A stretch of DNA of 64,000 bases from Crotalaria pallida (lineage: Eukaryota; Streptophyta; Magnoliopsida; Fabales; Fabaceae), in NCBI GenBank assembly GCA_037953625.1, contig CM075649.1, forward strand, positions 118,727,290-118,791,289. The letters run 5' to 3'. Below are positions 1 to 10,700 of this stretch, piece by piece (position 1 is the first letter of the stretch; the number at the start of each line of letters is the position of its first letter). The translations under genes and the position numbers were made by a program. Below the pieces are notes generated by a model. The model was not told the origin of the DNA and searched no databases. It saw only the letters and a program-made list of their open reading frames with translations.

Positions 1-1728
1 CCTCAAAAGCCAAAGAAATCCGAAAGTGATAAGAAGAGACCCAACAATCATAAAGCAAAGAAGGTCAATATTGTTTGGGACGAACCTGAAGATGAAACGA
101 ATTCTAGCACTTCGGATGATGACGAATCGGCAAATCTTTGCTTGATGGCAAAGGACAATGAAGAAGCTTCCACTAGTGATGCGTCTCTTGAGCAATCAAG
201 CTCAAAAGAGGTACTTTCTAATCGCAACTCTGATTTAGATTCCGATGGTGAATCATGTTCTTCCCCCTCATATGATGCACTTTATAATGCTTATGTTGAT
301 ATGCATAGTGAACTTAAGAAATTAGCTAAAATCAATATAGAAGCTAAGAAAGCCATTTTAAAGCATCAAGAAAAGATTATTGAAATGCAAAAACATATTG
401 ATGAAGTTGTGCTTCAAAATGAAACTTTAGAACTCATATATTCAAATGCATCATGTGATTGTTGTATTACTTCTACTGTTATCTCCAATTGTGAAAAGTG
501 CAAGGTTTATGAAATTGAACTTAGTGATTTAAAAGAAAAACTTGCAACTTTCACAAAATGAAAAAGGAATTTGAATGATTTACTTTCTCGACAAAGAGAT
601 AATTCAAATAGGACCGGTTTGGGATACACTATTCCAAAGAACAAATCCTATAGAAAAGTTGGAAATTTTTCAAAAGTCAATTTTACTAGAAAACCAACTT
701 GTTTCTATTGTGGTATCTTTGGACATACCTCAAATATTTGTAAAATCAAAAACTATGGTGTACCCAAAAAGGAATATATTTGGATTATCAAAGGAGAGAA
801 ACCGGAACTTAACCCCCAAGGACCCAAAATTGTTTGGGTACCTAAGTCTACCAAATGATTTGTTTTGTTGGTGTTCCTTCGAACGAGAAAAGATCGTTGG
901 TATTTGGACAGCGGTTGTTCAAGGCACATGACGAGAGACAAGAGACATTTTATTGAGTTTTCTCCAAGAGATAAGGGTCATGTCACTTACGGCGACAACA
1001 ATCGTGGGAAAATCCTTGGTGTAGGTAAAATCGGAAACGCCTCAAATGTTATAATTGATAATGTTTTGTATGTTGATGGTCTTGAGCACAACTTACTTAG
1101 TATTAGTCAATTGTGCGATATTGGTAATAGTGTCGTTTTTACCTCAAACCATTGCATTATTAAGAGTGATAGTGATCAATCTATTAAATTCATAGGAAAT
1201 CGGTGCAATAACACATACTTGATTGACTTGAATGACATTACTTCTTTATTTTCAAAATGTTTTATCATCAAAGAAAGTGATGTTTGGCTCTGGCATCGGA
1301 GAGTTGCTCATGTCCATTTAAAACAATTAAACAAACTTTTATCCAAGGACTTAGTAGTTGGTCTTCCAAAGCTCAATTTCAAAACTGAAGGAGTTTGCAA
1401 TCCTTGTAAAAAGTGCAAATAAACTAAAACTAATTTTCCACCTAAAAAGGTGATTTCTACTACAAGGGTTTTGGAACTCATTCACATGGACTTATTTGGA
1501 TCTTCTCAAACTATGAGTTTTGGTGGCAATTATTATGGACTTGTGATTGTAGACGATTTTTCACGTTTTACTTGGACTTACTTTTTACCTTCTAAAGATC
1601 AAACTTTTCAACATTTTAAAACCTTTGCCAAGCTTGTTCAAAACAAAGTCAATCAAAGTATTGTGGCTATTCGAACCGATCATGGTGGCGAGTTTGAAAA
1701 TCATCTTTTTGATAAGTTTTGTGATAAG
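1..1728 (+). pseudogene. Sirevirus-type Copia gag-pol remnant (5' end outside window)
   Basis: One frame (frame 1) runs through the C-terminal half of Gag, a CCHC knuckle (C-F-Y-C...H...C, near 703-744), the aspartic protease motif DSG in WYLDSGCSRH (near 901-930), the GAG-pre-integrase HHCC region (near 1285-1420) and the start of the integrase core (D in HMDLFG, D in DHGGEF). It is interrupted by in-frame stops ending at 561, 858 and 1422. It stops at about 1728, before the third catalytic residue of integrase, and reverse transcriptase is absent. It is clearly related to element D at 15908-19069, matching it domain by domain. The reading frame is open to base 1, so the element extends off the window. 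The TGA at 856-858 falls at the same Gag/protease boundary as a stop in D. It is a dead copy. Confidence 0.9.
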
Positions 1729-1731
1729 GTG

Positions 1732-2351
1732 CAAGGTTGCCAATCTCGCGAGTTTACGTAAACTCGTGAGGCCGAGGTAAACTCAACTCGTGAACTCGAC
1801 TCGTAAACTCGTACGAGTTTACCTCGAGTCCACTTATTTTAAAATTAACCTGTAGATAACTTTCATAGCTTCCATTTCATAGTTTTTACTCTAAAAATTA
1901 AACATAAATATTTAAATGTTGCTATAGCATATAAGAACCCAATAAATAATATTAGCAAACCAACTTAACAACAACCAAATATGATGGTTTTATGATTTAA
2001 GTGGTTAGTTAAGTAAAAATAGTGGTTATAGTGTTATTTTAGTGAAAATATCGTTCAAAGATCGATCAGTATCTTCTTTGTTAACCGTTGGATCGTGCTC
2101 AAATTTTTTTATACGCTTCCTAACTCGTTTATCTTGACATCCGACGGTGGAAATTTTGTTTTCAGAAGTAAAAGCTCAAGAAAATTCAAATATCCGTAAG
2201 GCCACTGCTGTTTACCCGAGTTTGCACGAGTTTATCCGAGTTTACCCGAGTTTAGTGGGAAGCGAGTTTGCATGCGAGTTGACTCGATTCTATGGGTAGG
2301 ATCGTAAACTCGTACGAGTTTACGAGTTAACTCGCGAGTTTGACAACCTTG
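1732..2351. mobile_element. Non-autonomous terminal-inverted-repeat element (MITE-like), 620 bp
   Basis: The left end begins CAAGGTTGCCAATCTCGCGA and the reverse complement of the right end begins CAAGGTTGTCAAACTCGCGA, an imperfect terminal inverted repeat that continues into repeated GAGTTTA/TAAACTC words. The palindrome AAACTCGTACGAGTTT lies near both ends (around 1804 and 2309). There is no coding capacity. It lies exactly where the Sirevirus fragment stops and the next LTR fragment begins. A clean target-site duplication is not visible: gtg on the left against tgt on the right. Superfamily is undetermined; hAT-like is possible. A segment at 2081-2162 is shared with the LTR of element Z. 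Confidence 0.65.
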
Positions 2352-3319
2352 TGTATGTGAGTATGTATATTGTTATTGGAAAAAGGGAAAAGTTATAAAG
2401 GTACATTGTGTGAAGAACCCTCCTTCGGGGAGAATGTGAAGCACAATGTACACAAATTGTTAAAGTGTTAAATTGTTCATTGTTATTGTTAAAGTGTGAA
2501 AGTGAAAGGGAAAGTGTGAATGCATTGTTACAGATGCTTTAATTCATTGAAACTGATCAAAGTGTTAAAGTTAATAGAATGAAATGAAATGTTCAATATC
2601 GGATTTGAGAATTAAACCATCTAAGTGCGACGTTGGCATATCATAATCATGTGATTGCGCATTGAAGCATTATATTTAAATGTTATACCCTATATACGTA
2701 TAGTTACTAAATTGAATAATGTTATAATGCTCTACTTGTTAATTGAATTGTGGATGGTATAATTGCTATTTTTTGTGTATGAATATGCCTCTTTATGACT
2801 TATTACTATTTTTAAATGTTTTCTTTAATTTAGATTCAAAGTTCTCACCCTTACAGTGGACATATTAGGTACACATTGGAGACAGTTTCCCAGGATCTCA
2901 AGGCCGAATAAGGTATACTCCTAGTAGAGAGTATATTGGTATAAGTGACCTAATGGTCACTTTGTCCGAGTAACCATTCTTAGATCCTCTAATGTATAGA
3001 ATCCATTTTATAAAGAATTGTGTAAATGCTAATAGTGATTTCATTTTATTTAAACACATTTGTATAATTGAAGAACTATATTTATATCTTTTCATTTTGT
3101 TATGTTCAAGTGAATACCTATTATTGTTGGTTAAAGGACTGAAGTTTATACTTCTATTTTATTGAAACTGTTCTGGTCTTGACAGGTTTAAATTCTATTA
3201 GGGGAAAGGTTCAATTTGTAAAGGAAACTCCGCCAAAATTTTTATAAACCCCGAACTTTTTCACAAATAAATATTAATCATAAGCATTTTCCTTAAAGCT
3301 TAAAAAGTAGGGTATTACA
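2352..3319 (+). repeat. 3' part of a chromovirus-type LTR (fragment B)
   Basis: The segment ends in GGTATTACA, the usual 3' terminus of the chromovirus LTRs in this window. It contains the CTCACCCTTACAG block (about 2844-2856) followed by TTAG|GT (about 2868), which recurs in the LTRs of S, X, Y and Z. The true 5' end (TGTAA...) is missing; the segment abuts the inverted-repeat element. No ORF of interest. It lies against a minus-strand gag piece at 3320, without a recognisable duplication on the left. Confidence 0.6.
2401..2451. other. Long hairpin inside LTR fragment B
   Basis: GTACATTGTG at 2401-2410 is perfectly complementary to CACAATGTAC at 2442-2451, and the enclosed segment contains a second stem, CTCC with GGAG around a TTCG-like turn. 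It lies upstream of the CTCACCCTTACAG block, where Z, Y and X/S have their hairpin arrays. Confidence 0.7.
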
Positions 3320-3567
3320 CTTCCTGTTCTCCACTGATTGCCTTATCGGTTCACCACTTCCAACTTGAGCCATGGGCTTCACTATCAGACTTGCCGTCTG
3401 CAAGTTACTTTCCACAATCCTTCCTCTGTTCACAAGAGTTGAGAACACGTTAACCTCCAGAAAAGCTAAAGCTTGCTTGATTTCAGGCTTCAACCCATCC
3501 AGAAATTTAGCGCATTTCGATCTCTCGTTTCCAGCCTCACCATAGTAAGGCATGAACCTTGCCAAAT
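3320..3567 (-). pseudogene. Gypsy gag fragment, downstream half
   Basis: The minus-strand translation gives a retrotransposon Gag segment with the typical string ERSKCAKFLDGLKPEIKQAL, followed by VESNLQTAS. It continues the gag at 32764-33144 across the insertion of element E1; the flanking pentamer caaat is duplicated on both sides. It ends abruptly at LTR fragment B, so zinc knuckle, protease and pol are absent. This is the oldest visible target in this half of the window. Confidence 0.8.
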
Positions 3568-4581
3568 TGATTTGGGTCCAATATATTGTGATTTGAATAT
3601 GATTTTGACTCCCTTTTACTATTTGTTTAGCTTGTTTCTCAAGTATTTTGTAGGACTTTTTGTTAATTCTTAGCAATAGTTCTTAGTTTTGAACCCTTTG
3701 AACGTTTTGATCCTTTTTGGGTATGTTTCAGGTACTTTTGGAGCTTAAATGCAAAATATGTTGATGGATTTGGATAGAGGATGAAAATAGCTTCGAAACG
3801 GTCCAAGAACGGAGTAAAACGGAGTCCGGATGAGTCCGGGGCGGCCAAAACGGTCCGGGACGCGCATGCTAAAATTGTGCAGTACAGCGTGCGCGCCCCA
3901 GGCGTGAGACCGGGTGCGCCCCAGGCGCGCGAACACTGAACAGGGCCGAAACAGGCCCGTTTTGATGCATTTTGATGGGGATTCAATTGGGACTCAATGA
4001 GGGTTTGTTTTAGGCATTAAATACTAGGTTTTTCAGCAGTTTTTGTAAGCTTTTAGAGAGGGAGATTACATAGTTTAGAAAGAGGTTTAGAAGAGGAGAA
4101 GATCCAAGGATTGAGAGATCAAGGCTTTTCTATGGTAATCATGTATTATCCTTCTATTTCTTCTCTTGTTCTTCATTATTTAACATGTAACTAAAACTCT
4201 TTGTTAGGAATTGGTGAATTTGTATGGATTAATTTATGTAGTTATTGAATTAGTGTTTTTCCGTTTCTAAATTCATGTGTTTGATTGTGATTTAATTGTT
4301 ATGCATGAATCTGGCCAATTTATGTTTTGGATTTCTAATCCCCAAATTGAGAGGTTTAGGGTTTAGATAGGTCTTTCCAATCAAACAATATAATTGATCC
4401 AGGGGTAGAGATACAATTGGGTAATTATATAACTTTTATGAAATCCATTGTTCTTAACTATTATTCAATGAATTAATCACTTGAGAGATTGGGTGTTATG
4501 AATTGAATAAGAAACAGTAACTAAACATGAGAGATCTGATAGTTACTAAATTAGGGATTTGTTCATGATTTAGGGGAAGAC
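3568..4581 (+). repeat. E1 5' LTR, first part
   Basis: It matches the 3' LTR at 31457 onward almost base for base, including the GC-rich block near 3880-3930. It stops at the aagac duplication (4577-4581) where E2 inserted; the LTR resumes at 27256. GCGCCCCAGGCG occurs at 3893 and again at 3916, 23 bp apart. No ORF. Confidence 0.92.
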
Positions 4582-5033
4582 TGTAACATCCCGCATTTTT
4601 CCGATTAGGATAAATAAAACTTTATTAAAGAAAAATTTTGAGACATTGTTTTACAAGGATTTTCAATGAGTATTTTATTCGATTTCGAAGTAAAAGTGTT
4701 GATTTTATGGAGTTTTAATAAACAAATATTTTTATGAAGTAAGTGAAAATTGTAACACCCCAAATTTCGTTTTCCGATGTAATACAATTATGATTTATGG
4801 AAGATTATTTTATAAATTATTTTCTTAATCATAATTATATTTCATAAATCAATTAGGATGATTATGAGTTAGTATTGGTATTTGCGAAAATAGAAAAATA
4901 TTTTAGCAAGAGAATAATATGTGAAAATGAGATTTTTACATATTAGTCCTTGAATGAGGACCTAGAAGCAATATTAGGAAGACTTTGGAGGGAAGGGCAT
5001 TAAAATAAATATTTTTGAAATTTGACCAAAAAC

Positions 5034-5061
5034 ACTCGAGTATTTCTGGAAATACTCGAGT
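5034..5061. repeat. ACTCGAGT palindrome pair, 20 bp apart
   Basis: Copies start at 5034 and 5054. The spacer is itself complementary, so a 12-bp stem closes on a 4-base loop. It lies upstream of the TATA box; X LTR carries an equivalent pair at 39440-39467. Confidence 0.85.
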
Positions 5062-5192
5062 ATTCGAGTCAGTGGAAGACTCGTTAGTGCGGTTGATGAG
5101 TCAACACACGACGATTCTCCTTGTTTGACACGAAAACACCCTTAGTACACGAGGATGGTTGTCGTGGCGTGTTGCATGATCACCAGGAGTGT

Positions 5193-5201
5193 CTATATAA
5201 A
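5193..5201 (+). promoter_or_regulatory. Putative TATA box of LTR S
   Basis: CTATATAAA sits in a context conserved with the X LTR, where the minus strand reads TCTATAAAAG at about 39302-39311: both follow GCATGAT and a short purine/pyrimidine stretch. Transcription would start about 25-30 bp downstream. This is inference from sequence alone. Confidence 0.6.
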
Positions 5202-6106
5202 CCCTGTGTTGAAGAAGATGGAGGATTTTTGGTTGGTTTTACTCTGAAGTCTTGAGTTAGGGTTCTTGATTTCGGGCTTTGATTTCTCGAGCGTTTTTGA
5301 GAGTTAGATTTAGTATGATACACCATTGTGAAGCTCACGTCTCGAGCTTCACAAAAACCTAAAATTTGTGAGTTGAGAAGCTGTGTGGAAGAAGAATCAA
5401 AGAGCGAAAGCAAGGGTGTTTTTGCTGCCAAAGTTGGAAGCTGAGGTCTGGAGCTCACTTTCAACTTGGATTGTGGTAAGCTCCTGAACCCTATGACCCT
5501 AAAATTCGTTTATACCTCTAGTTTAAGTTGCAGAGAATTAATCCTAATCATTTTCCCCAATTTGTAAACCAATTTTGCATGTTGAACCCTCTGGTTTTGG
5601 TACTCTGTTCAACTATGGCTGCATGCAAAGGATTTTTGAGGTCTCACATTTCCAGCCAATTTCTCTGCAATCTCAGTGTTGATTCACGAATTAGAGGTAA
5701 GGGTGAAGCTTCTAATTCACTAGAATAAGTTTAAATTATGTGAAATTAGGATGGGAGTCAATAAATGACTCTATGGGCATAGTTGGAATAGGTTTGAGGC
5801 TTGGAGGCATTTCTGGACTTAACTGAGAGTTTGGACAAGTTTGTTAGGTCATATGCAAGGTGTACCAATGCTGAAAATGTAATGGATATATGTAGAATTG
5901 AATTTGGTATGCCAAGTTGTGGAAAAATGCATTTTATGCAATATTGTTGATAATCTGTGATTCAGTGTTAGATGTTGTTAATTCTGTATTGGAACATGTT
6001 TAAAATGTGTAATGTAAGCTATATTGATCTTTGGTTTGGACTGGAATGGACTATAATCGAAAATGGTATGTTAAAACTCAAATTTCAGTGTTGTCTGTCT
6101 GCAAAC

Positions 6107-6399
6107 ACTCGAGTATTATGGGTAATACTCGAGTATTTTGCCTGTTTTGGGAAAATTGATTTTATGGAAAACTCAAGAACACTCGAGTATTCATGAAGAA
6201 CACTCGAGTATTCTGGCGATTTTTAAGTGTATTTCTGGAAAATAAAAGAACACTCGAGTCTCATGAAGAACACTCGAGTATATGGATGAATTTTTAAAAA
6301 TCAAGTTCTGGAAACAAAGAACACTCGAGTTCCATGAGGAGCACTCGAGTATTTTGGGAAAACTGAGGAACACTCGAGTCTAGGAGAATCTACTCGAGT
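6107..6399. repeat. Array of paired ACTCGAGT palindromes in LTR S
   Basis: Five pairs of ACTCGAGT with start-to-start distances of 20, 21, 20, 20 and 20 bp. In the first pair (6107 and 6127) the arms extend to a perfect 12-bp stem with a 4-base loop. Each copy contains a central CpG. Sequence between pairs is AT-rich and poorly conserved. Confidence 0.9.
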
Positions 6400-6656
6400 A
6401 TTTTGGGACCAGAGACAGAAAAACAACTTCCTTTTTAACATACCTGATGGAATGTCGATTAAGATCAATTATGCTTGTGGGAAAAAGTATCATGTTCCAA
6501 TAAAAGGATTGGGAAAGTATTAACAACAATTTAACTCACTGAGGGAAAATATTGGATGCACATAATAAGATTATTGGTTAATCTTAGTGTATAATTTTAT
6601 GTGCATACATGCATGGTGAAAGGTTGGGGATAATTCGGTGGTGACTGGCTCGATGA

Positions 6657-6782
6657 CACATTTTGGTAATGTGGGCAGCATTTGGGAATGTTGTTACGTC
6701 TTGGTGACGTTGTGTGCACACTATCCGAGCAGTTCCACAATACATGTTGGTCATGTATGCGAATTATTGGAATGAACGTTCA
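6657..6782. other. Hairpin array with constant loop in LTR S
   Basis: Three hairpins have different stems but the same TTGGT loop: CACATT/AATGTG (6657-6673), ACGTC/GACGT (6696-6710) and ATACATG/CATGTAT (6740-6758). A fourth (6676-6693) has a 7-bp stem with one G-U pair and loop TGGG. The perfect palindromes GTGTGCACAC (6712-6721) and TGAACGTTCA (6773-6782) complete the block. X has a comparable block of different hairpins at 37626-37760. Confidence 0.75.
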
Positions 6783-6970
6783 ATGGACAATGGAATTGGG
6801 AGACATGCATCATTACTCATAATTAATGGAATTATTATAAATGGAATACACATGTTCATTTACATCTGCATTTGCATTGGATGTTTGTAACTGGCAATTG
6901 TTACATGCTTTATTTATTCTTATTCGATTATGTGGATTATGTGCTTACCCCTTATTGCCCACGTTAGGTG

Positions 6971-7456
6971 ATGGCATGCTATCTAGCTTGCATCGAGTTG
7001 CGCCCGCTCCCTAGTGGAGTGTGGTACTACGAGGACCACAGAGCCACATTTGAGGGTGAGGTGGAGGTGACTCTATACCACCCCAACCCTTTGGCTCGTG
7101 TCCGTCCTCGTAGGTTTCGCATCCCTATTATCTATACTTTGCATGTACCCCCTTTCTATACTTATCATGGACCACCCCCGACTCGACCTGCTCGTCGCTT
7201 CCACTCTTTCCGTTTTCGAGCTGCTACTAGATCTCATCCCTCTACTTCTCGAGTGATTCGAGAAGAGACTCCTATACCTAGTCCGATGAGTCCGGTTTAT
7301 GGGACACGTTCAGCGGACCCAGTGCCCAGTGGTGGGGTACCCACTCAGTCGGAGGAGGTAGAGGAGGATCCGGAGGAGGGTGAGGATGAGGATGAGCCAG
7401 TCGAGCACTCCACTGGGAGCCAGTGGGGAGTTGGGGATCCACCAGGTGATGCATAG
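6971..7456 (+). CDS. Conserved LTR-encoded protein, 161 aa, unknown function
   Basis: I do not recognise this protein family. The ATG follows directly on the TAG|GTG acceptor-like sequence. Residues 1-100 are conserved with the X copies (YEDHRA.FEGEVEVT.YHPNP, PRRFRIPIIYT, PPFYTYHGPPPTRPAR, HSFRFR); the rest is Pro/Ser-rich, then strongly acidic with runs of Glu and Asp. There is no signal peptide, membrane helix or zinc knuckle. Against 36883-37353, 36 of the first 83 codons differ synonymously and 13 nonsynonymously, the reverse of what unconstrained LTR DNA would show. It lies about 2.2 kb into a 3.24-kb LTR and therefore outside gag-pol. Basic N-terminal half and acidic tail suggest a nucleic-acid or nucleosome-binding accessory protein, which is speculation. 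Confidence 0.7.
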   Translation: MACYLACIELRPLPSGVWYYEDHRATFEGEVEVTLYHPNPLARVRPRRFRIPIIYTLHVPPFYTYHGPPPTRPARRFHSFRFRAATRSHPSTSRVIREETPIPSPMSPVYGTRSADPVPSGGVPTQSEEVEEDPEEGEDEDEPVEHSTGSQWGVGDPPGDA

Positions 7457-7696
7457 TATAGATGATTAGGATGTGGGACGGGTGGAGCAGCTGCTGGAGA
7501 CTCTGGAGATCATGCTATGGAGGAGGATCACTGGACCACTTTTGGGATTTCATCTTTTGCTCTATATATATTGTACATATTTTTGGGAGATCTCAGTGAC
7601 GTGGTCCTATCTTTTAGTTTGATATTATGGACTTGTATTTTGTACAAACCCGCTATCTCGACTTGACTTGGATGTATGTTGACTCTTTTTATGGAT

Positions 7697-7722
7697 GATA
7701 TATATATATATATATATATATA
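7697..7722. repeat. (TA)n microsatellite
   Basis: Uninterrupted alternating TA of about 25 bp in the 3' part of LTR S, downstream of the ORF. Confidence 0.95.
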
Positions 7723-10700
7723 TTTTCTTTCTATAAATAGATGTACATGTGAATTATCAAGTCAAGGTCTCTATTTTCTGCTTACTCTGATAATTACGGT
7801 ATTTCACCTTAATAAAAAAATGATTTCATGAATTTTCTGGAAAGATTTTTAATAACCACAAATGAATACCAAGTTATTTTATAAGAGCTTTATAAAAGAG
7901 ATTTTTATTATATCTCTTCTCGAGCAAGTCCATATATAAACAATAACAGAGAAATTCTTTTAATAAAGTAGTATAATAAAGAAACGCGACAAAAATGATT
8001 TTTTTGAGAAATGATTTTTATTGATGGTGATTTGAAAAAAAAAATGAATTTTCTTTATATACTTTGAAAGATTGATCAACTTCGAAAATCCATAACTTTT
8101 TAACCGTAACTCCGAATTTTATGATCTATATATCAAAACGATCGTATCGAAATGTAGATTTCAAAAATGTATCTTTCAAAAATTTTCTGGATTGTTTTGC
8201 GAAAATTATTTTCCAGGACTGTAAAGGACGAATTTTAAAGGAATAAATCATGAAAAATAGTTTTTGATTTTTAATGAATTTTTCCTTTTGGGATTATCTT
8301 TAATATATTAAATTATGATTTTAGAAAATGAAATAAGGGCTATAAGTGCAACCAATAAGTACAGTTTATTATGACCTTCAAAAAAAAAAGTACAGTTTAT
8401 TATGTGTCTAATTGTTAATATTTGTGTTTGATTAATTAGTGAAAGAAGAAATTATTTTTGTGATTAAAGTGTGTGCTTGATTGTGAGTGTGTGCATGCAT
8501 GATATATGTGTGTTATGTGTATGAGTGACACATGTGTGTGTATGTGTAAGTTTATGGAGTCTTGGCTTGGTGACTAAGTCAAATGGGAAATAAAAATAAA
8601 AAAGAAAAAGAAAGTAGGAAACTAAGTTAGAGACCTAACTAAACCAAGAAGCAAAACCCTAACCAAATACTAACTAATATTTAGCCCTAGGATGACCCCT
8701 AAAGCCCTAGACTAACCTACTTTGTCCCCTTGACTTTGTTAACCTCCACCCATGCAAATTTGTGAGGACCAAATCACCCCTTCTATTTGTGAATAACCAA
8801 ACCAAGACTTAAGGGCCAAGAAGGGAATTGTATGTCACCCTTAGCCTATTTCTTTCCATCCATTCCTACGTATCATTCATTCATTCATTCATTCTTCCAC
8901 ATCACTTTTCCTTTCACACCAAACACATAGTCTCCAAGAGCAACATTAGCTCTTGAGACAAAAGAGAGAAACACATAGAGAGAAAAAGAAGAGAGAACCG
9001 AATTGGAGAAAAGAGGAAAGGAAGAAGAGAAAGCCTTGGTCTTAGCCATTTCCATTAATTTTTTTAGGTATTGACTTGATCTTTGTTGATTCTTTCTTCT
9101 CTATCATTTTTATTTTTGGATCTACATGTTTTTATTTTAAAAGTGTTGATTTGTCCAAAGCTTGTTCACGCATGTTAATTTTTATTGTTGATCTATGTTT
9201 TTCAAAGACTAATAATTAAAGATTAAAGTTTTAAAACTAATTAAAAATGAGCATGCAAAAGGTTTGAAGGTTGATTCGGTTTTTATAACTATTTTGTTTA
9301 AAAGATTTTTTTTCTTTGATGTATTTCGGTTTTGTGTATGTATTTGAAAAAGAAATTTATTCTTGAAATTGTCCTTTGTTGCATGTTTGATTTTAAGCTA
9401 GATCTAGTATTTTTCTTTGCATCCATATAATTTTCTCAAGTTACTCTTAATTTTTCTTACTTGCATGTAAAGATCTTGATTTAAAAATAGGAAATCCACT
9501 ATGTTTTGAAAATTGATGATCAATTCGGTTTTAAAGAGATTTTTGTGTTAAAGATCTTGTTTTCTTGTTTGATTCGGTTTTATGTACATGAAAAGGAAAT
9601 TATTTTTAGAAAAAGAGTTTAACTTCAAGCATGAAATTTTTGATAAAAAGAATTTATTTTCTTGATATGTGTTTCGGTGATGGCTTAAATCTTTAGACAT
9701 GAATTTTTAATTGAAGTATTAGATGCATGCATGTGATGATCTAGTGAAAAGGAATAAGTTTTGGTATTTGTTTTGATTTTCTCTTAAATTCTTGATTTTG
9801 GTTGTTAAATGTTAATGCATGTGTAATTTTCCTTGAGATCTATTGATTTTAAATATGTGCATGTCAAGATCTAGGTTAGTTTAATTTAATTTTAGAAGGC
9901 TTGATTTTTATGGATGTGATGCATGTTGTGTTGATCTAAAGAAAATTGTTTTCATGAAATATGTTAATTCGATTTTTGAAGAAAATAATAATTGACGGAT
10001 TGATTTTGTAATTGATTTATATTTATGAGTGTATTTTTGATTTTCATGAAATTGGATGAACAAACTTGTTGATTAAAATGATGTTATGCTGAAATTGTGA
10101 TGTATGTGTTTTTGACTTTGGTAAATGATGTTTTCATATGTTCAATGATTCTGAAAGTTTGTCACTGTCTTAAGTATGTTAAAATTAACTCCTCTGAATT
10201 TTTAAATGATTTTTGGATTTGATTTCCTATTTTTATAAGAATAAACTTTGTGAAAACCATTTTAAGAAAATAAGTTTTTCAGTTTAATGATGAACAGACT
10301 TTTCGAACTTGTGCTGCTTGAAATGGTTTGAAATTTTTATGGTAGCTTCCTGAACATCTCTAGATGTTCTCTGTAAAATTTGAAGAGATTTGGAGTTGAA
10401 TTGATATTTTTACCAAAAGACAAAACTGTAAACCACTTGGTTCAGATTTTCTGGACTTAGTGACAAATTTAATTAGAACAGTGTGACTTTCACAACTGCA
10501 AATAATCTGAAAATTTTATGAGATAGTCTTGACTGTATAAGGAAGAGTTATACCAAATTTTATGCAAATCTGAGTTGAACAACTATTTTTAATAATGACG
10601 TTTTTGCCTCTTCCAGCAACAGTACCATGATGTTTTTCATGTGAAACCTAATTTGAAACCTAGCTTAGGATTGTTTAAATGGCTTGAAATTTTTATATGA

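Larger units (their letters stand above)
5476..6967 (+). other. Putative intron inside LTR S
   Basis: GG|GTAAGC at 5475-5481 and TTAG|GTGATG at 6964-6973 have exact counterparts in the X LTR (donor at 39036, acceptor at 37357, minus strand). The predicted intron is 1492 bp here and 1680 bp in X. It contains the second ACTCGAGT array and the hairpin array. The ORF begins just after the acceptor. Splicing is a prediction. Confidence 0.45.
4751..7991 (+). mobile_element. S: solo LTR of a Tekay-like chromovirus, 3241 bp
   Basis: The LTR begins TGTAACACCCC, ends CGCGACA and is flanked by the duplication aaaat (4746-4750 and 7992-7996). The empty site is visible in the other E2 LTR near 22170-22190. 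There is no internal domain, so it is a solo LTR left by recombination between two LTRs. It is homologous to the LTRs of X (36162-39734 and 62536 onward): same TATA context, same ACTCGAGT pairs, same GTAAGC and TAG|GTGATG motifs and the same internal ORF. Confidence 0.92.

Noticed and set aside
1729..2355. hAT assignment with 8-bp target duplication for the inverted-repeat element
   Set aside because: The flanking 8-mers do not match; superfamily left open.
3663..3986. 107-aa minus-strand frame in E1 LTR
   Set aside because: Chance frame through the GC-rich LTR block; shortened in the 3' LTR copy (31552-31737) by base changes.
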